64,000 nt of DNA from Lithospermum erythrorhizon (GCA_019722365.1 JADFUC010000511.1:1860001-1924000), one strand, 5' to 3'; positions 34,444 through 47,035 are shown, counted from the first letter of the stretch. Numbers and translations: made by a program. Notes: generated by a model not told the origin, from the sequence alone.

Positions 34444-37071
34444 CTATTGATGATAATCATCAGACGGCTGGGCTTTCACCGATGTTTCCTGCTCCTGAAG
34501 ATAATATTGATTAGTGGTGAATTGCAACAAATTACGTTGATGATAATCATGATGTAATTGTTGTTGCTGAGTAGGAGCCATTATCTGATTTGGATTATTG
34601 TTTTGGTGGAGCATTTGATGAGAAAATAAGAGTTGTTGATTAAGAGGGAAGCTTGGATTAGTTGATGATGATGAGAAGAAATGAGGAGAGAAAATAGAAA
34701 CAGCAGCATTGGATCGGAGAGTAGCTGGACTAAGGTGGTTGTGTTGGCCTTCATAAGTTGTGATCACAATGGATGGATCTTGAAATGATCTCTCCACTCG
34801 TTTCTTCACTGGACACTTTTGACTTGTGCATCTGTAATAGCTCCTGTTGAGGAAGTATACATAGTCACAATAAATATCAACGATCATTGCCTAACAACAG
34901 AACATCGTATATATGCAGTGCAAGTATATATTTATCCAAAATAAAAGACTGACACGTGCAAATGCTATACAATTAATTTGCTCCAAAAATATGGGACTCA
35001 TGGATTATTAACAACATCATAGATAGATGCTACTAATCTAAAACAACTAACCTCCATGGCTAAACTTCTATATCTCAAATTAGTACTCCTTCCGTTTCGA
35101 AATAGATGATTGTTTAGATGAAAAATAATTTATTATGGGATAGTGAAAAACTATATTGGGATTGTAAAAAGCTACATTGGAAATGTAAAAAGATATATTG
35201 AGATTGTAAAAATATATATTAAAAATGCAAACAATCAACTATATAAAAAAGTAAAAATTTTCTAGATGATCATGTATTTTGAAACGAAGAGAGTATTGAA
35301 GAGTGATGATGAGTGCGTTCATAATGAAGAAATTTTAAGTACTTTAGATTATTGAACTCTATCATAAGTATGTATATTTATGATGATCAACATTATTTTC
35401 ATATATATATATAGCATGATATATATTCTCTAATAATAAAATTAAACGTATTACATATATATAATAATAAGCTCGCCCTAATGATCGAAATATTAAACCT
35501 TGGGAATGAGCTATTCTTGACTGCCTTCTGACCATATTTTCTCCACCTATATCCATCTTCAAGATTATCGACCTCACTCTTTGTAATGAAGGCAAATCTT
35601 GGTTCTCTTTGCTTTTTCTCTTTGTTCTTCTTTGCCTTGCTCCTGCAAACAATATCATGTATCATCACTAGCTACCGGAATTTAAATGTCTACAAAATAT
35701 AATATATATATAGATAGAGTAGTGTTTGGGTGGCTATATTTATCATCTCAATAAGTTCAATATATTAGATGTGCCTACAACTTTATTTAGCATAAATTAA
35801 TTTAATACTCCCTCAATCCCTAAATCATAGTCATATTTTAATTTTTCAGGTCAAACTTTGAAAACTTTGACCATGCATTCTTATTAGTAGATAATAAATA
35901 ATATAGTCATATGGGATCTTGTTAGATTCGTTTCAATATATATTTTTGAAATATCAACTTTTTATAATTTTTATAAGTGTAGAATTAGAGATATCTACGT
36001 TTTAAATGTAGAATTAGAGATATTTAGGGATGGTGGGAGTAGTTATTTCCTCACTCTATCTGATGTAGCACTGATGAAAGAAGTTAGGGTTCCGTAAGTT
36101 TCCAGTCCTCAACAAATTATACTTTAATATTGCATTCTAGAAAATCAAAGAAAAAGGCGAAATCATTTGTTTCTGGAGGATAATGTTATTCAATCCCCCT
36201 TAAAACTTGATGAGTTAACCATATAGTGAATTCCATGTGTAACAAAAGTATAGGATTTGTAAGGTAAAAATCCATTAACTAGTTTAATATACGAAGTACT
36301 AAACTACTAAAGTGATTTGAAACCTGGAAACATCTCATTGAAATAAAACTGCAAAAAAAAAAATCCTCCATGAAAGATCAAGGTATTTTCATTGATTTAG
36401 AGGGGTAAAAAAAAAGAATCTATGTATGCTAATTCAAAACTATATTTATAAATGAAATCATCAAATTTCTCAAACTATAGAAATTAATTTTCTTCTAGAT
36501 TCATTAATTAGAAGGAAGTTGTTTTCAGGAAGGAAATGAAAAAAAGAGCCGTAATAACAAAAGAAGAAATACCCTACAGTTTTTTAGACTTTTCATCCTC
36601 ATTTTCACACTGTATAGGCTCAAGAGGCAACTTTTCCTTGGTTTTGGAAGAATCCTCCTCCCCTCCTACTTCCGTTGAAGAAGATGAAATTGATGAGATT
36701 TGTGTGAACTGATGATGATTATAGCTACTTTTCCCTGGTGGGTTTTCTCCAATAATATTAGTAATCTTCTTCTCATTTGAACCATCATCATCAACCACAC
36801 AAGGAACTTGTTCAGTTGATCTCCAGGTAGACACGTTAGATGGTGATACTTTGTTATGATTCGCTAACGCGCCTTGCAAACATTCAGTAAAGCTCATAGA
36901 AAAAGGATCCATCTCCAATAATGATGATGAATTTTGAATTAGCCACGGCGAAGGTTGATTATAAATATTATTCCATGGATTTTCACCATGAAGTGGAAGT
37001 GTGCTGTTATTGCCTCCTGATCTCATGTGATCATAGTTGGAAAAAATGGAATCCATGTTTTCATAGGACAT
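34444..37071 (-). CDS. Group IIc WRKY transcription factor (WRKY71/28/8 type)
   Basis: Three exons on the minus strand, 37071-36578, 35642-35499 and 34843-34444, join in frame to 345 residues. A single WRKY domain is seen: WRKYGQK at about residues 198-204, then a zinc finger C-X4-C-X23-H-X-H with Cys218, Cys223, His247 and His249. Intron 2 splits the Arg codon of the PR/SYYRC motif, the position conserved in most WRKY genes. The domain is closest, from memory, to Arabidopsis WRKY71, WRKY28 and WRKY8, nuclear regulators that bind W-box DNA (TTGAC). A basic run (about 167-177) may serve nuclear import, and the N-terminal FTECLQGA and the Gln/His-rich C-terminus fit the group. The intron 1 donor (CT/GTAGGG) is weak, and unspliced intron 1 would stop at once. 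Two unusual residues are Ser210, where Pro is usual (KNSPYPR), and Leu250, where Pro usually follows the last His. Confidence 0.93.
35086..35293. mobile_element. MITE in WRKY intron 2
   Basis: A 208-bp element begins CTCCTTCCGTTTCGAAATA and ends TATTTTGAAACGAAGAGAG in inverse orientation, with TA on both sides. It lies wholly inside the second WRKY intron and does not touch the splice sites. Confidence 0.8.
35808..36039. mobile_element. MITE in WRKY intron 1
   Basis: A 232-bp element starts CTCCCTCAATCCCTAAAT and ends ATTTAGGGATGGTGGGAG, flanked by TA. It lies in the first WRKY intron. Confidence 0.82.
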
Positions 37072-37897
37072 TATATTGATGAAGATAAAAGTAGATTTTG
37101 GATGGAGGAAAAATAAAGGGGGATAAGGAAGAGAATGCTCTATGTCACTGAAGTCTTTAAGAGGAATAATACTTTATTTGTATGATGAGTGTGTATGAGA
37201 AAATGGGTAGCTTTTTCTTCAACGGATGTTGTGCTCTAAATTTGCGGCGGAGAGACTATAAGCTAAGAGAGTGCAAATAAACTACCAATATCAATCTCAA
37301 AAAAAGTTGTTTAAGCAAGCTTTGTTTATTGGACTTTTCTTTGAGCTAGTATACTACTTGTAAATGCGATAGATTAAGATTGTTTACATAGCATATGTTT
37401 TGTTATCTCTTTTATACTCGTTTGATAGCCTCATCATTCCTTCCCTATTGCACCATTAATTAATTACTTTATATTAAGTTTGTATCATATTAAAAGCTTA
37501 GTTTTTATGAACTTCAATTCGAAGAATATAGGCTGTTGTTACAATGGTACCAAAGCTAGGCTCAAGGAGCCAAAGTAGATACAAGTCCCACTAGTCCGTA
37601 CTCTCTATCTAGATGGAGTAGGAGCAAGCGTGCTCCCTTGTGGCATTAATGCTAGGTGACTACTATTATTATGTGATTTGCCTATAGCCAACAAGCCATC
37701 AGTTGAAAGTGATGCCATTCCGATACTGCAATTCAGGTTTTTTTCCTTCTCATCCCTAATGACATGTCCTAAGCCAACATCTGGCTAGCTGACCCCATGA
37801 TTATGCCACCACAGAGCAGCTGCATGTGAATTCCATCCAATAATTTAGGTGATAATGAGCAAATGACGATTCTTTATAACAAATAAATGGTCTGTAA
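37072..37897. promoter_or_regulatory. Upstream region of the WRKY gene
   Basis: The 5' untranslated region and promoter of the minus-strand WRKY gene should lie here, with the Copia element at 37898 as the outer limit. I could not identify a transcription start or a convincing TATA box. Confidence 0.4.
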
Positions 37898-38232
37898 TAT
37901 TAGAAATGTCTTGAATTTAGTTATTCTAAAATCCCACATTTAAACTTTAAGAGTTTAGTTTCAATAGTTGGTCTATAAGGGCTTTAGTTTTTTATTTGCA
38001 CCAAATAGGTTGTGGCTTTGTAAGACTCTTAGTAGTATTACCTCAACTATTTTAGTTAAATCTTATAATGGGTACATATATTATAGTGAAATTTACGGTA
38101 GTTAAGCACGTGGATTAGTCCAAACAAACGTTTGTTTGGGATACCATGTAAAAACTACGGTGTTAACAACTTGCCAATTCCTGATGCAGTACTATTGTTA
38201 GTTATAATATAAACTTTTGATGTTGTAAAACA
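37898..38232 (+). repeat. 5' LTR of Copia element
   Basis: It matches 41260-41606 across its length with scattered substitutions and small indels. The start has lost the TG seen in the 3' copy. Confidence 0.8.
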
Positions 38233-38399
38233 AGAGGTGGTATCGAGAGCTAAAGGGTTATCATCGACAAGATAAGTGAGGTAAAGAAGTTTGAAGGTTG
38301 AAGTTCCGCGAGGGAGAATAGCTTGACTTGTGGCAAATCGATGTTAGGGCATTGTAAGCGAGAAGGGCTTTGGACACCTCTGGTGAAGCCGATTGCCCC

Positions 38400-38667
38400 A
38401 ACCTAGAGTCTTTACATGACCAAGAGCTTAACCAACAAGTTGCTCTTGAAGCAACGTCTATTTGGCCTTCGAATGCAGGAAGGTACATCTCTGAAAGATC
38501 ATCTAGATCGATTAAATTCAATATTATTAGATTTGCGTAATATTGAGATTAAAATTGATGATGAAGACGCTGCATTGATATTATTAGCCTCATTACCTCC
38601 ATCCTATGAGAATTTTAGAGAATCAATGACAAACGGAAAGGATTCTTTATCTCTAAAGGAAGGTTAG
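38400..38667 (+). pseudogene. Copia gag (UBN2-type) fragment
   Basis: An open stretch encodes GTSLKDHLDRLNSILLDLRN, then IKIDDEDAALILLASLPPSY and LSLKEG, the conserved centre of the plant Copia gag family. The N-terminal part upstream (from about 38270) is out of frame and the C-terminal zinc-knuckle part is not recognisable. It stops at 38667. Confidence 0.85.
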
Positions 38668-39299
38668 GTCGGTCTCCACCACGGTGGAGAAATCTCTGCA
38701 TACTCGCTGATGAGAAGTTTGCACTTTAGAATGATGTGAGCACGTGCCACATATGACGAAAGAATCTTATATCTCTCAGTCTTCTAGACAAGAGAGGGGT
38801 TTAGCTTCAAAGGCGAGATGTGGAGTCTTGCATGTCTGACGGTTCAAAGTGATTACGAAAGGTATTAAGCGAGGTACTTTGTATTTGCTTTTGCAAGGTG
38901 CTACGCTTAGAGATTATTGCGATTTAGCTTCTACGAGGTTAACAAAGAAGACATGACCAAGTTGTGACATATGAGGCTTGGACATATGAGCGAGAGAATT
39001 TGAGGAAGCTGACAATGGTTTGGAGTGCTCATCGAGTTTGATGAGTTTTGCAAGAATGAGGGAATTGCCGGACATGTCCTTAGTGTGAAGGCCGCAGCGC
39101 TGACGAGAATGGTGTTGTAGAGCGTATGAATTAGACACTTCTAGAGAGGGCTAGATATATGCTCTCGAATACTGGACTAGAAGAAATTTTGGGGTGAGGA
39201 TTGAAACATGTTATCGGTGTCGAGGTCGATACATGCATAAATTTGAAAACTCCTTATGAACTATAATTGCGGAAAGTTTGTTGATTACTCGAAGCTTGA

Positions 39300-40172
39300 G
39301 AGCTTTTGGTTGCCGCAGGTTACTATCATGTGAATGAAATTGGAGCAGGCGAAGAAGAGAGTATTTGTAGGCTACGGTGATAGTGTGAAATCTTTATGGG
39401 ATTTGAGTCACCATCCCGGAAGGGAGGTTATTCTAAGCGAGAATGTTGTATTTGATGAAAATTCCATGTTTAACCCAATTTTGAAGGAGCCGATTAGTGA
39501 AGATGAAGATGGTCTTTGAGAAAGCAGTGGAGGAGATGGAGTTAGTTGTGAGATGGAGCTTGGCGTTCCTCGGTCACATTCGGAAGGCCGGAAGCCAGTC
39601 GTTCCACCGCGAGTAGAACATCGAGTTTGGCTCTGGATGTTCTAGAAGAGCAAGCTGTGGAGTACCTCCCTCGGGGTATGTATATGAGATATGTTGGCCT
39701 TTGCTTTCACGGGTTCTGCGGAGGATTGATCTCGTGAGTCAACTTCTTATAAAAAAGCGGTTACGGTAATGAGTGCAAATCCCGATGGCTTGCTTTGCCA
39801 TGGGGAGATGAGATAAGGTCACTTCAAAGAATCGGACTTGAAGGTTGTCACTTGCAAGTGGTTGTTCAAGAAGAAGGAAGGGTTGTCACCAGCTGAGGGG
39901 ATCAAGTATAAGGCTCGAGTTGTTGCTAGAGGTTTTAGTCAAAGAGAGGGAGTGGACTACAATAAGATATTCTCACTGTGATCGGACATACTTTATCGAG
40001 GGTCTTGCTATAGTTGCACATCGGGATTTGGAGCTTAAGCAACTAGATGTGAAAGGCTGCTTTCCTACATGGAGAGAGTTGGAAAAGAGATTTATGACCG
40101 GCCGGATGATTTCCAAGAATCCGAAAAGGGAAGACTACGTTTGCGGGTTGAAGAAATCTTTGTATGGTTGAA
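39300..40172 (+). pseudogene. Copia integrase end and reverse transcriptase fragment
   Basis: At 39400-39480 the frame reads REVILSENVVFDENSMFNP, the segment that ends Copia integrase. After several stops, 39836-39980 gives DLKVVTCKWLFKKKEGLSPA and IKYKARVVARGFSQREGVDY, the start of the Copia reverse transcriptase domain. QLDVK and DYVCGLKKSLYG follow up to 40171. The catalytic YVDD motif is not found. Confidence 0.82.
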
Positions 40173-41259
40173 GCGATCGCGAGTCGGACATTCAAAAGTT
40201 GAGAGTTAATCAATGCAAAGTTTGATATGAAAGATTTAATTGCGGTCAAAGTGCAGGAATGGAGATCTAGAGATAGAAGTCGGAGGAAACTTTTCTTGTC
40301 ACTTGAGAGAACTACATTGAGGAAGATTCTATCGAAGATTTGGTATGAAACTACGCAGAAGCCTATTAATACTCACAGTGTACAATGCACGTTTAATAAA
40401 TTAAGCATTTGCACTAAATTAAATGCTGAAGAAAAGGAATACATGTCCTATGTTCCGTATGCTAGTGGGTTGGAGCTTGATGTATGTTTATAGTGCGCAC
40501 TAGACGATCTTGCACATGATATCGGTGTTGTTAGTAGGTTCATGGGAGAGCCTGGAAAGGAGCATTGGCAAGTTGTAAAGAGGATATTCAGATATCTCAT
40601 GGAAATCACGATTGTAGGTCTCGATTATGGTGGTGATAGTCGGTGTATTATATTCGACTATGTTTGGAGATGGATACTTGAGGGAGATTGATGGTAATAT
40701 GTGTTCACTCTTGGTGGATTACATTTATGAGTCGGAAGGCTACTTTGCGGTCCACGGTGACTTTGTCTACTCTTGAAGAGGCGAGTATATGTAAAGCTGA
40801 CGAGGCGCTAAGGAGGGATCGGTTGAGAGGATTAGTCACCGATTTGGGACTACATCATGACCAAGCTATTGTGTATTATGTAATAAGCTTGAGTGCGATA
40901 TGTGACTAGGGATCAGTTCATCACGAGAGGACCAAACACATTGACGTGAGATATCATTTCTGAGGAGCGAGAAGAGAATCAAGGTAAACAAAGTGGATGC
41001 TATGATAACCAGTTGATATGTTTTACAAAACGGTTTCTGAACTTTTAAATAATCGGAAATTTGTTGAGTTGCCCGTGGCGGCAACGTCTGAGAAGCGAAA
41101 CCACGTCTGCAGATGCAGGTACTCGTGCAACGTATGCGTCTAGCATTTGTTCATTATCTGAGCTTTTTGTCAGTGCGTAAGTACATCTGGTGCTAGTCTT
41201 AGGAGGCTGTTTTTTACGGATTTGTCGGCATCGGGAAGAATTGAGTCAAAGTGTAGATT

Positions 41260-41606
41260 TGTTTAGAAATGCCGTTGGTTATGTTAAAATCCCACATTTA
41301 AACTTTAGGAGTTTAGTTTCAATGAGGACAGTCTTATAAAAGGGCTTTAAATACGTTTTTCTTTGCACCAAATAATACTTGTGGCTTTGTAAGACTCTTA
41401 GTAGCATTACCTCAACTATTTTAGTTAAATCTTATAATCTGTTCCTCATGCATTTATGAGTGAAATTTTTTGTGGCTCTTGCCCATGGATTAGTCAAGCT
41501 TTATTTGGGATATCACGTAAAAACTCGTGTTCTTTCTTTCAAGTGTTTGCCAATTCTTGTCTTATAGTATTATTCATTATAATAAACATGTGTTCGTTAT
41601 AACATG
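41260..41606 (+). repeat. 3' LTR of Copia element
   Basis: It starts TGTTTAGAAATG and ends near GTTATAACATG. The outer boundary is uncertain by about two bases. Confidence 0.8.
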
Positions 41607-44464
41607 TGTAAATTTTAGAAACATTAAAAAGCACAAAACTATTAAAGCCCTACCACAATATAGAGTAATGAATATTAAGAAAAATGATCTACATTGAACA
41701 GCGGGACGCGCACGATGATGACAATGTCCGTTCAAGACTATCAGCAAATGTAACTTACACAAATGAGAGAGTAAAATAAAGAAACTATACATCAAAGTCT
41801 ATCCCCGTTCTCTCTCAATGATCCTCTATATTTCTTTTACTACCTAGATGCCATCTCATTTTTCCAAGAATAGGAATATTTACTGGCAAGCTTGACAATC
41901 AAATTCTTTCAAAACCATCAAGAACCTAAGTTTGTTTGCATGTCATTTCTATCCCTTATTGTTTGCTTCCCCTACCCTGCTGCTCTCTATTTCTGCTGAA
42001 CCACTACTCTCCTGGAGAAAGATCACAGCAAAATCAGAACCAATGCCTCAAAATTTTATAACTCAAGAGTTGATGAGGAAATCCATGCATTTTGTTCCCC
42101 AAGTGAAGTATGGGGAATGGTAAGCTGGATTGATATATACAGAGATTCGGGGGACAGCCAGGTAACTTATGGGTTGAAAGAGAGGTAGAGAATTTGCAGC
42201 CATGTCTTCAGTAAGAAAAACAAACAATAGAAGAAAATCTCATAATGCTGAGAGCTAATCGAAGGAATAAAGCTTGGCTTGTCATAGAAATAAGCAGCAA
42301 GACAAAGTTCAATGAACAATCATAACTGCCTTTCTTGTGTGAGAGGGCGGAGGGAACAGTGTGGAAGTTCAAGGCTGAAGCGAATGTGATAAGAATGATA
42401 GAGTAATGTAAATTATATTGAATAAATTCATGAAATACATGACCAAACTAAATTTCAGTATTTATGAATCTGATATCGAATATTTATGGTAATAATAGTA
42501 ACTTGGTACACAAGTTATTACTAAAGTAATATGGTAATAATAATGAGTATTACTAATGATATCTTGATCCTTCACCGATACCCTCCCTCCAAGTTGGAGC
42601 ATGAGCATTCGGGGAAATGTCAACTTTGAAAATAAAACTCAAGTTTGATAAAAAAAAAAATCTTCTAGATCTTCATAAAACTTCTTCATCAAATTCCTTT
42701 CTATCATCTTAGAATCTTCGTAAAAGCTTAACTTCCATCAGATTTACTCTATCCTTCCCTCAAACTCACTTTGACAATTTACATTAGAATTGCCATGTGT
42801 TTGCAACAACTTATAAATATCGGCGGATATATGTGAGGACCATCAACGAGTCGGAAATAAATTAATTTGAACGGAAAATCAAAACACCAAAACATTGGCG
42901 AGAGAACATCGCCAAAGGACCAAAATATGTATCACATGGGAACGCCATTCTTTTCGAACCCAGAATAGTTGTTGTTGCATTTAACTGCTGCAACATACAT
43001 CATAAACAAATTCTCTCAGCACCAGTAGACTAAACTAATCTTCTCCAACATGGAAAAGTCAATCACAAGATAACCAAAAAATCAAACATCTTTTTTTTTA
43101 ATGAATGTCATTTTACAAGACTTTGCATCAACCACAAGATGAATGTAATTACCAAGACTTTCATCAATAACACGATTTACCGATAACATCATCCACTGCC
43201 AACCAATATGCAGGTGGGTTATTAGCAATGCCCTTTCGACAACCAATAACGCTAATTTCGGTAAAAACATAACTAAGTATCTTGAACTGAAATAATCAAA
43301 GCTAGAATCATCAATGGCATTATATAGCCGCCGGGAAACAAAGCGGTAAAATATATTGGTGGTATGATACTTCGCCGGAAAAAGAAGAATCAATAGGCGT
43401 AGAGTGAGCATGCATTGAATGTGATGCGGGGACATAACATGTTGAAAGAAGCGCACCTCACGGTTAGGAAGGTCATCATCACCTTCAAGCATTCTCTCAC
43501 AGCAGGACTGCATCGGGCCGTTTGTCGATTCGGGATCAAACGCTTTGAGTAGGGAGCGGCTTTAATGTGCGAGATGAGGATCACTACTTCCTACGCCTTG
43601 TATTTCCGACCATCATCTTGAGCCACTCGGCCAAGATTAACCCTTATAAGATCAACACAAATAACTATGGATAACAAGTAAACCATGTTACGCTTTAGTA
43701 CCTCGTTAGCGGGGCGACCAATCTTTGGACCAAAACACCATGTAAACAAAAACTCCAACTATAATAGGGCATAGCTTCAAAGACCATCGCGTACATTGAA
43801 TTTGTTGAATCAATACAAAAAAACAAAAGAGAAATCATTACATGCTTCACCTTGACTAAGGATTAACATGTGTCAAAAGCGAAATGATGTAATAAAAGAG
43901 GTCTAGGGAATTAGGTGTCTACCGGAAAGATGGTGTCAAGATAGATAATAGAGGGACACAGGAGAAAATTAAGCGTATAGTTCGGGGTTTCGGAGAAAAT
44001 TTGAGAAAGGACACCCAAACAGTAACAAAATGCTATGAAATGACTATTTTGTCCCTAATGAAACTTCCTCAAACACTACACTTGCAAATAGAGGGGACTA
44101 GAATAGTAATTTCACATCTAAAATTTTACTGTTTGGAGTGTGGTTATAGCAACCATAGATGCCGGCAGGAATATTTCGGTTCGGTCGGTCGGTTTTTAAA
44201 AAAATTGTGTGAAACCCGATTGTATCCCGGTTTTAAATACACAAACCATTCGATTCGAAATTATTTAGTTTGAATCGGTTCGGTTGATATTGATTTTTCA
44301 TGCCTAGTCAGTTCGGTTTTATAACAATAATATAATATAAAAAGTTCGTGATTTCAAATTAACATAAAACTAGATATTTGTGCACAGTACATCTTTGCAA
44401 GATATTTTATCATTTTTTAACAAAATTTTCATAATTGAAATAATGTATTTATAATAATAATAGG
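41607..44464. other. Intergenic stretch, probable transposon debris
   Basis: No gene is recognised. A minus-strand frame at 43082-43513 (143 codons) has no family motif I can name and may be retroelement debris. Near 43990-44150, words such as GAAATGACTATTTTGTCCCT and CACTTGCAAATAGAGGGG match the terminal inverted repeats of the element starting at 44465, so a fragment of a second copy is present. Around 44170-44320 there is a CGGTTCGGT-rich segment of unknown origin. Confidence 0.45.
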
Positions 44465-45011
44465 CTTGTTGGCTGAAACGCCCTGTACTATGGTTTTAGT
44501 ATTTATGTGGTCCTTGTACTATTTTTAGTGTCTAGGCACCCTAAACTATTTTTAGTGTCTAGACACCCCCCTGACTCCTATACACCTAATTTTCATTAGT
44601 GAAATGATTATATTACCCTTAAAATACACATTGAGTCGCTTAGTAAATGACTATTTTTTGTCTAACTTACTAAAGTATAGGGACTAAAGTATAAGGACTA
44701 AAATATCCAACCACAGCACCATGCTTGCACCGCTACCCACATTTGATACACACACCCAAATAATGTTGGGTTTGGGTATGAAATGACTATTTGCCTCACT
44801 CTGTTGCAAGTGTAGTAGTTATGAAGTTTCATTAAAGGAAAAATTATCATTTCAACCCAAAAAAAATTAATATAGTGTTGCCCCCCTTTACTGGCTCTGC
44901 CCTTTACCTCACGCCATGTGCACTCTACACGCCTCCTTGCTTGTCCCACATTTATGCCACTTATCTCATATTTCCACCAACCACCACCATCGCGCGTCGG
45001 CCCTAAACCGT

Positions 45012-45093
45012 CCGGACAAATAATTTGGGAAGTGGACAATTAATTTGGGAAAGTGGACAAATAATTTGAAAGTGGACAAATAATTTGGGACAT
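45012..45093. repeat. Short tandem repeat, four units
   Basis: Four imperfect copies of GTGGACAAATAATTTGGGA, 17-20 bases each, lie in tandem inside the long-TIR element. Confidence 0.85.
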
Positions 45094-45715
45094 GGTCTCT
45101 TATTACATTTATGCTTGAAGAAGGCAGCGATCTCCTGAGCCTGCCTCCACCGCCACCACCACCACGGGAGACTACGGCGGCCAGTGATTTCTCCGATGAA
45201 CTCTCTACGGCCCTAACATGCGCCCGACCGCGTTGAGGAGCACTTAATGGAGAAGCTCCCGATTCTTAACTTTTAGCGTCTTCGTGCGTGTACAGATATG
45301 AAGTGATTGGGTCCGACAAGGAAGATGGTAGCCGAGGCGTTGGAGCTATGAAGCTAAAGGACTTGTTTTGGTAGCTTGACACAAAGCTTACGGAGAGAGA
45401 GATTGCTTTCTCGCTTCGAAATTCGATTTCGCATCGGCTTGTTAAAGGGGGATTACATTTGCTAGCTTGGCTATCAAATACTGCATGCGAGGTATTGGGG
45501 GAAGGGGGGCACTGTGAGGCCCAGTGTGATAGTGTTTGAAGGGGTGAGGGGCACGATGGGGGACCGCCGTGTGGGGTAATTGGTTGAGGTGGTGTTGGAA
45601 ATCAATGAGAATTGATTTCCTTTTATTATACCCGTTGAGACAATTGTGTATCAATTGATTTGCGGGTTGGTTAAATGATTCCTGGAACTTAGTGTTCACC
45701 TTAGTAATGGTATAT

Positions 45716-46569
45716 TACTAGTGTGGGTTCTTGATAATTTAAGGGGTTATGACGTTCTTTATATCTTACTCGTGTCGTTATAATAATAGTAATTGATGGT
45801 GTATTATACAACTTACTATTATCTGAGCCTAGAAGGTCACACACATACAATGATATTCGAATAATATTTCATGAATGAAATTAAACGAGACTTGTATATT
45901 GAGAAATGTATTTCTCAATATTTATATATTTGTCAAATATATGTTGATGAACATCAATTGGTTAAACTTGCAAGTTTAATCAATTAAGCAATTGAAATCG
46001 ATGAATAACTTGATAAGTTATTCGATAGTGACTCGTTAGTATTTTAATTGACTTGTTAAGTTAATTAAAATAGAACAACTCACTAGTAACTCATTATTTA
46101 ATTAGAAGCTCATAACGGTCTAATTAAGTTAACGAGTTGCTTAACGAGTGGAATTTGGGACTTGGTATTTAAGGGATTAGGTTTTTCATGAGATAAGAAT
46201 CACAAAACCTCCACCTCCCACCTCTAAAAAAGGTGCCGCCTCTTGGTGAATTGGAAGAGTTTCTCTTCCAATTTTCATTCATCTTCAAACTCTAGCAAGT
46301 TCAAGTATTCGGTTCGTTTCCCTCTTGGTGTGTGCAATCTAGAGGACATCATTTCGGTGTTGAACAAGCATTGGAGAGGATTTTGAAGGGAGGCTTTCCG
46401 CGAGGGCACATGCATTGGGGATTTGGAGTTAAGATTCGCTTCCGTTGAAATGTAAGGATTCGTATTCGTACATTTTATTTTTTTGTGTTTTAGATTAATT
46501 TATCATTTTGAGGATGTGATATATGAATTTGGTGTTTTATCACAAATGAAATTCATACTAGATTCTAAT
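45716..46569 (+). mobile_element. Probable Copia LTR fragment or solo LTR
   Basis: The segment starts near TGTGGGTTCTTGATAATTTA and ends near CTAGATTCTAATAGGTGG, the last bases resembling the beginning of a primer-binding site. It has the composition and length of a plant Copia LTR, but no partner LTR and no target duplication were found. It may be a solo LTR captured in the long-TIR element. Confidence 0.5.
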
Positions 46570-47035
46570 AGGTGGAAACATGGAATGGGATGGAAGTGGG
46601 GATGAGGTAGTAGGGAGGGGTGGGGGTGGGCAGGGTAGGGGTGGGGCAACACTATACACTTTTAGTGAAATGACAATTTTTCCTGTGAAACTTCATAGCA
46701 CACTTGCAAATAGGGGAGGGGCAAAATAGTCATTTCAACCCAACACTATTTGGGTGTGTGTATAACAGCTCAGGGGGTGGGGGTGGGGTGTGTTAAGGAA
46801 GAAAGGGGTTTGGATATTTTAGTCCCTATACTTTAGTCCATATACTTTAGTGTTAGGGACAAAATAGTCATTTTACTGTGACTCAATGTGTATTTTAAGG
46901 GTAATATAGTCATTTCACTAATGAAAATTAGGTGCTTCTTAAAAAATAGTTTAGGGGTTGTAGGAAATAGTTCGAGAGGTGCCCGGACACCTAAAAAATA
47001 CTAAGTTCCTTGTCTGTGTTAAGCCAGTAGTCTGA

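Larger units (their letters stand above)
37898..41606 (+). mobile_element. Complete but inactive Copia retrotransposon
   Basis: LTRs at about 37898-38232 and 41260-41606 share CCCACATTTAAACTTTA, GTGGCTTTGTAAGACTCTTA and ACCTCAACTATTTTAGTTAA. TGTAA occurs at both outer edges (37893-37897 and 41607-41611) and is a possible target duplication. A tRNA-Met primer-binding-like site TGGTATCGAGAGC (38238-38250) follows the 5' LTR, and AAAGTGTAGAT precedes the 3' LTR where the polypurine tract should be. Inside, in Copia order: gag (38430-38664), GAG-pre-integrase (about 38890-39080), integrase C-terminal part (39300-39520), reverse transcriptase (39830-40170) and RNase H (40490-40960). Several domains are recognisable, but each boundary carries frameshifts or stops, so none of its proteins can be made in full. 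The RNase H end reads HHERTKHIDVRYHF, typical of the superfamily. Confidence 0.88.
44465..47035. mobile_element. Long-TIR (Mutator-like) non-autonomous element
   Basis: Left arm 44465-44890 and right arm 46640-47035 are inverse to each other over about 400 bases. Matching words include ATTTTCATTAGTGAAATGA on the left against TCATTTCACTAATGAAAAT on the right, TATAGGGACTAAAGTATA against the inverse near 46835, and AGTGTAGTAGTTATGAAGTT against the inverse near 46690. TIRs of this length are characteristic of Mutator-like elements. No transposase is seen. The interior carries a short tandem repeat (45012-45093) and an LTR-like segment. I could not define a 9-bp target duplication, so the superfamily call is an inference. 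Confidence 0.7.

Noticed and set aside
43082..43513. 143-codon minus-strand frame
   Set aside because: I looked for Copia integrase and RT motifs and found none that hold, so no function is assigned.
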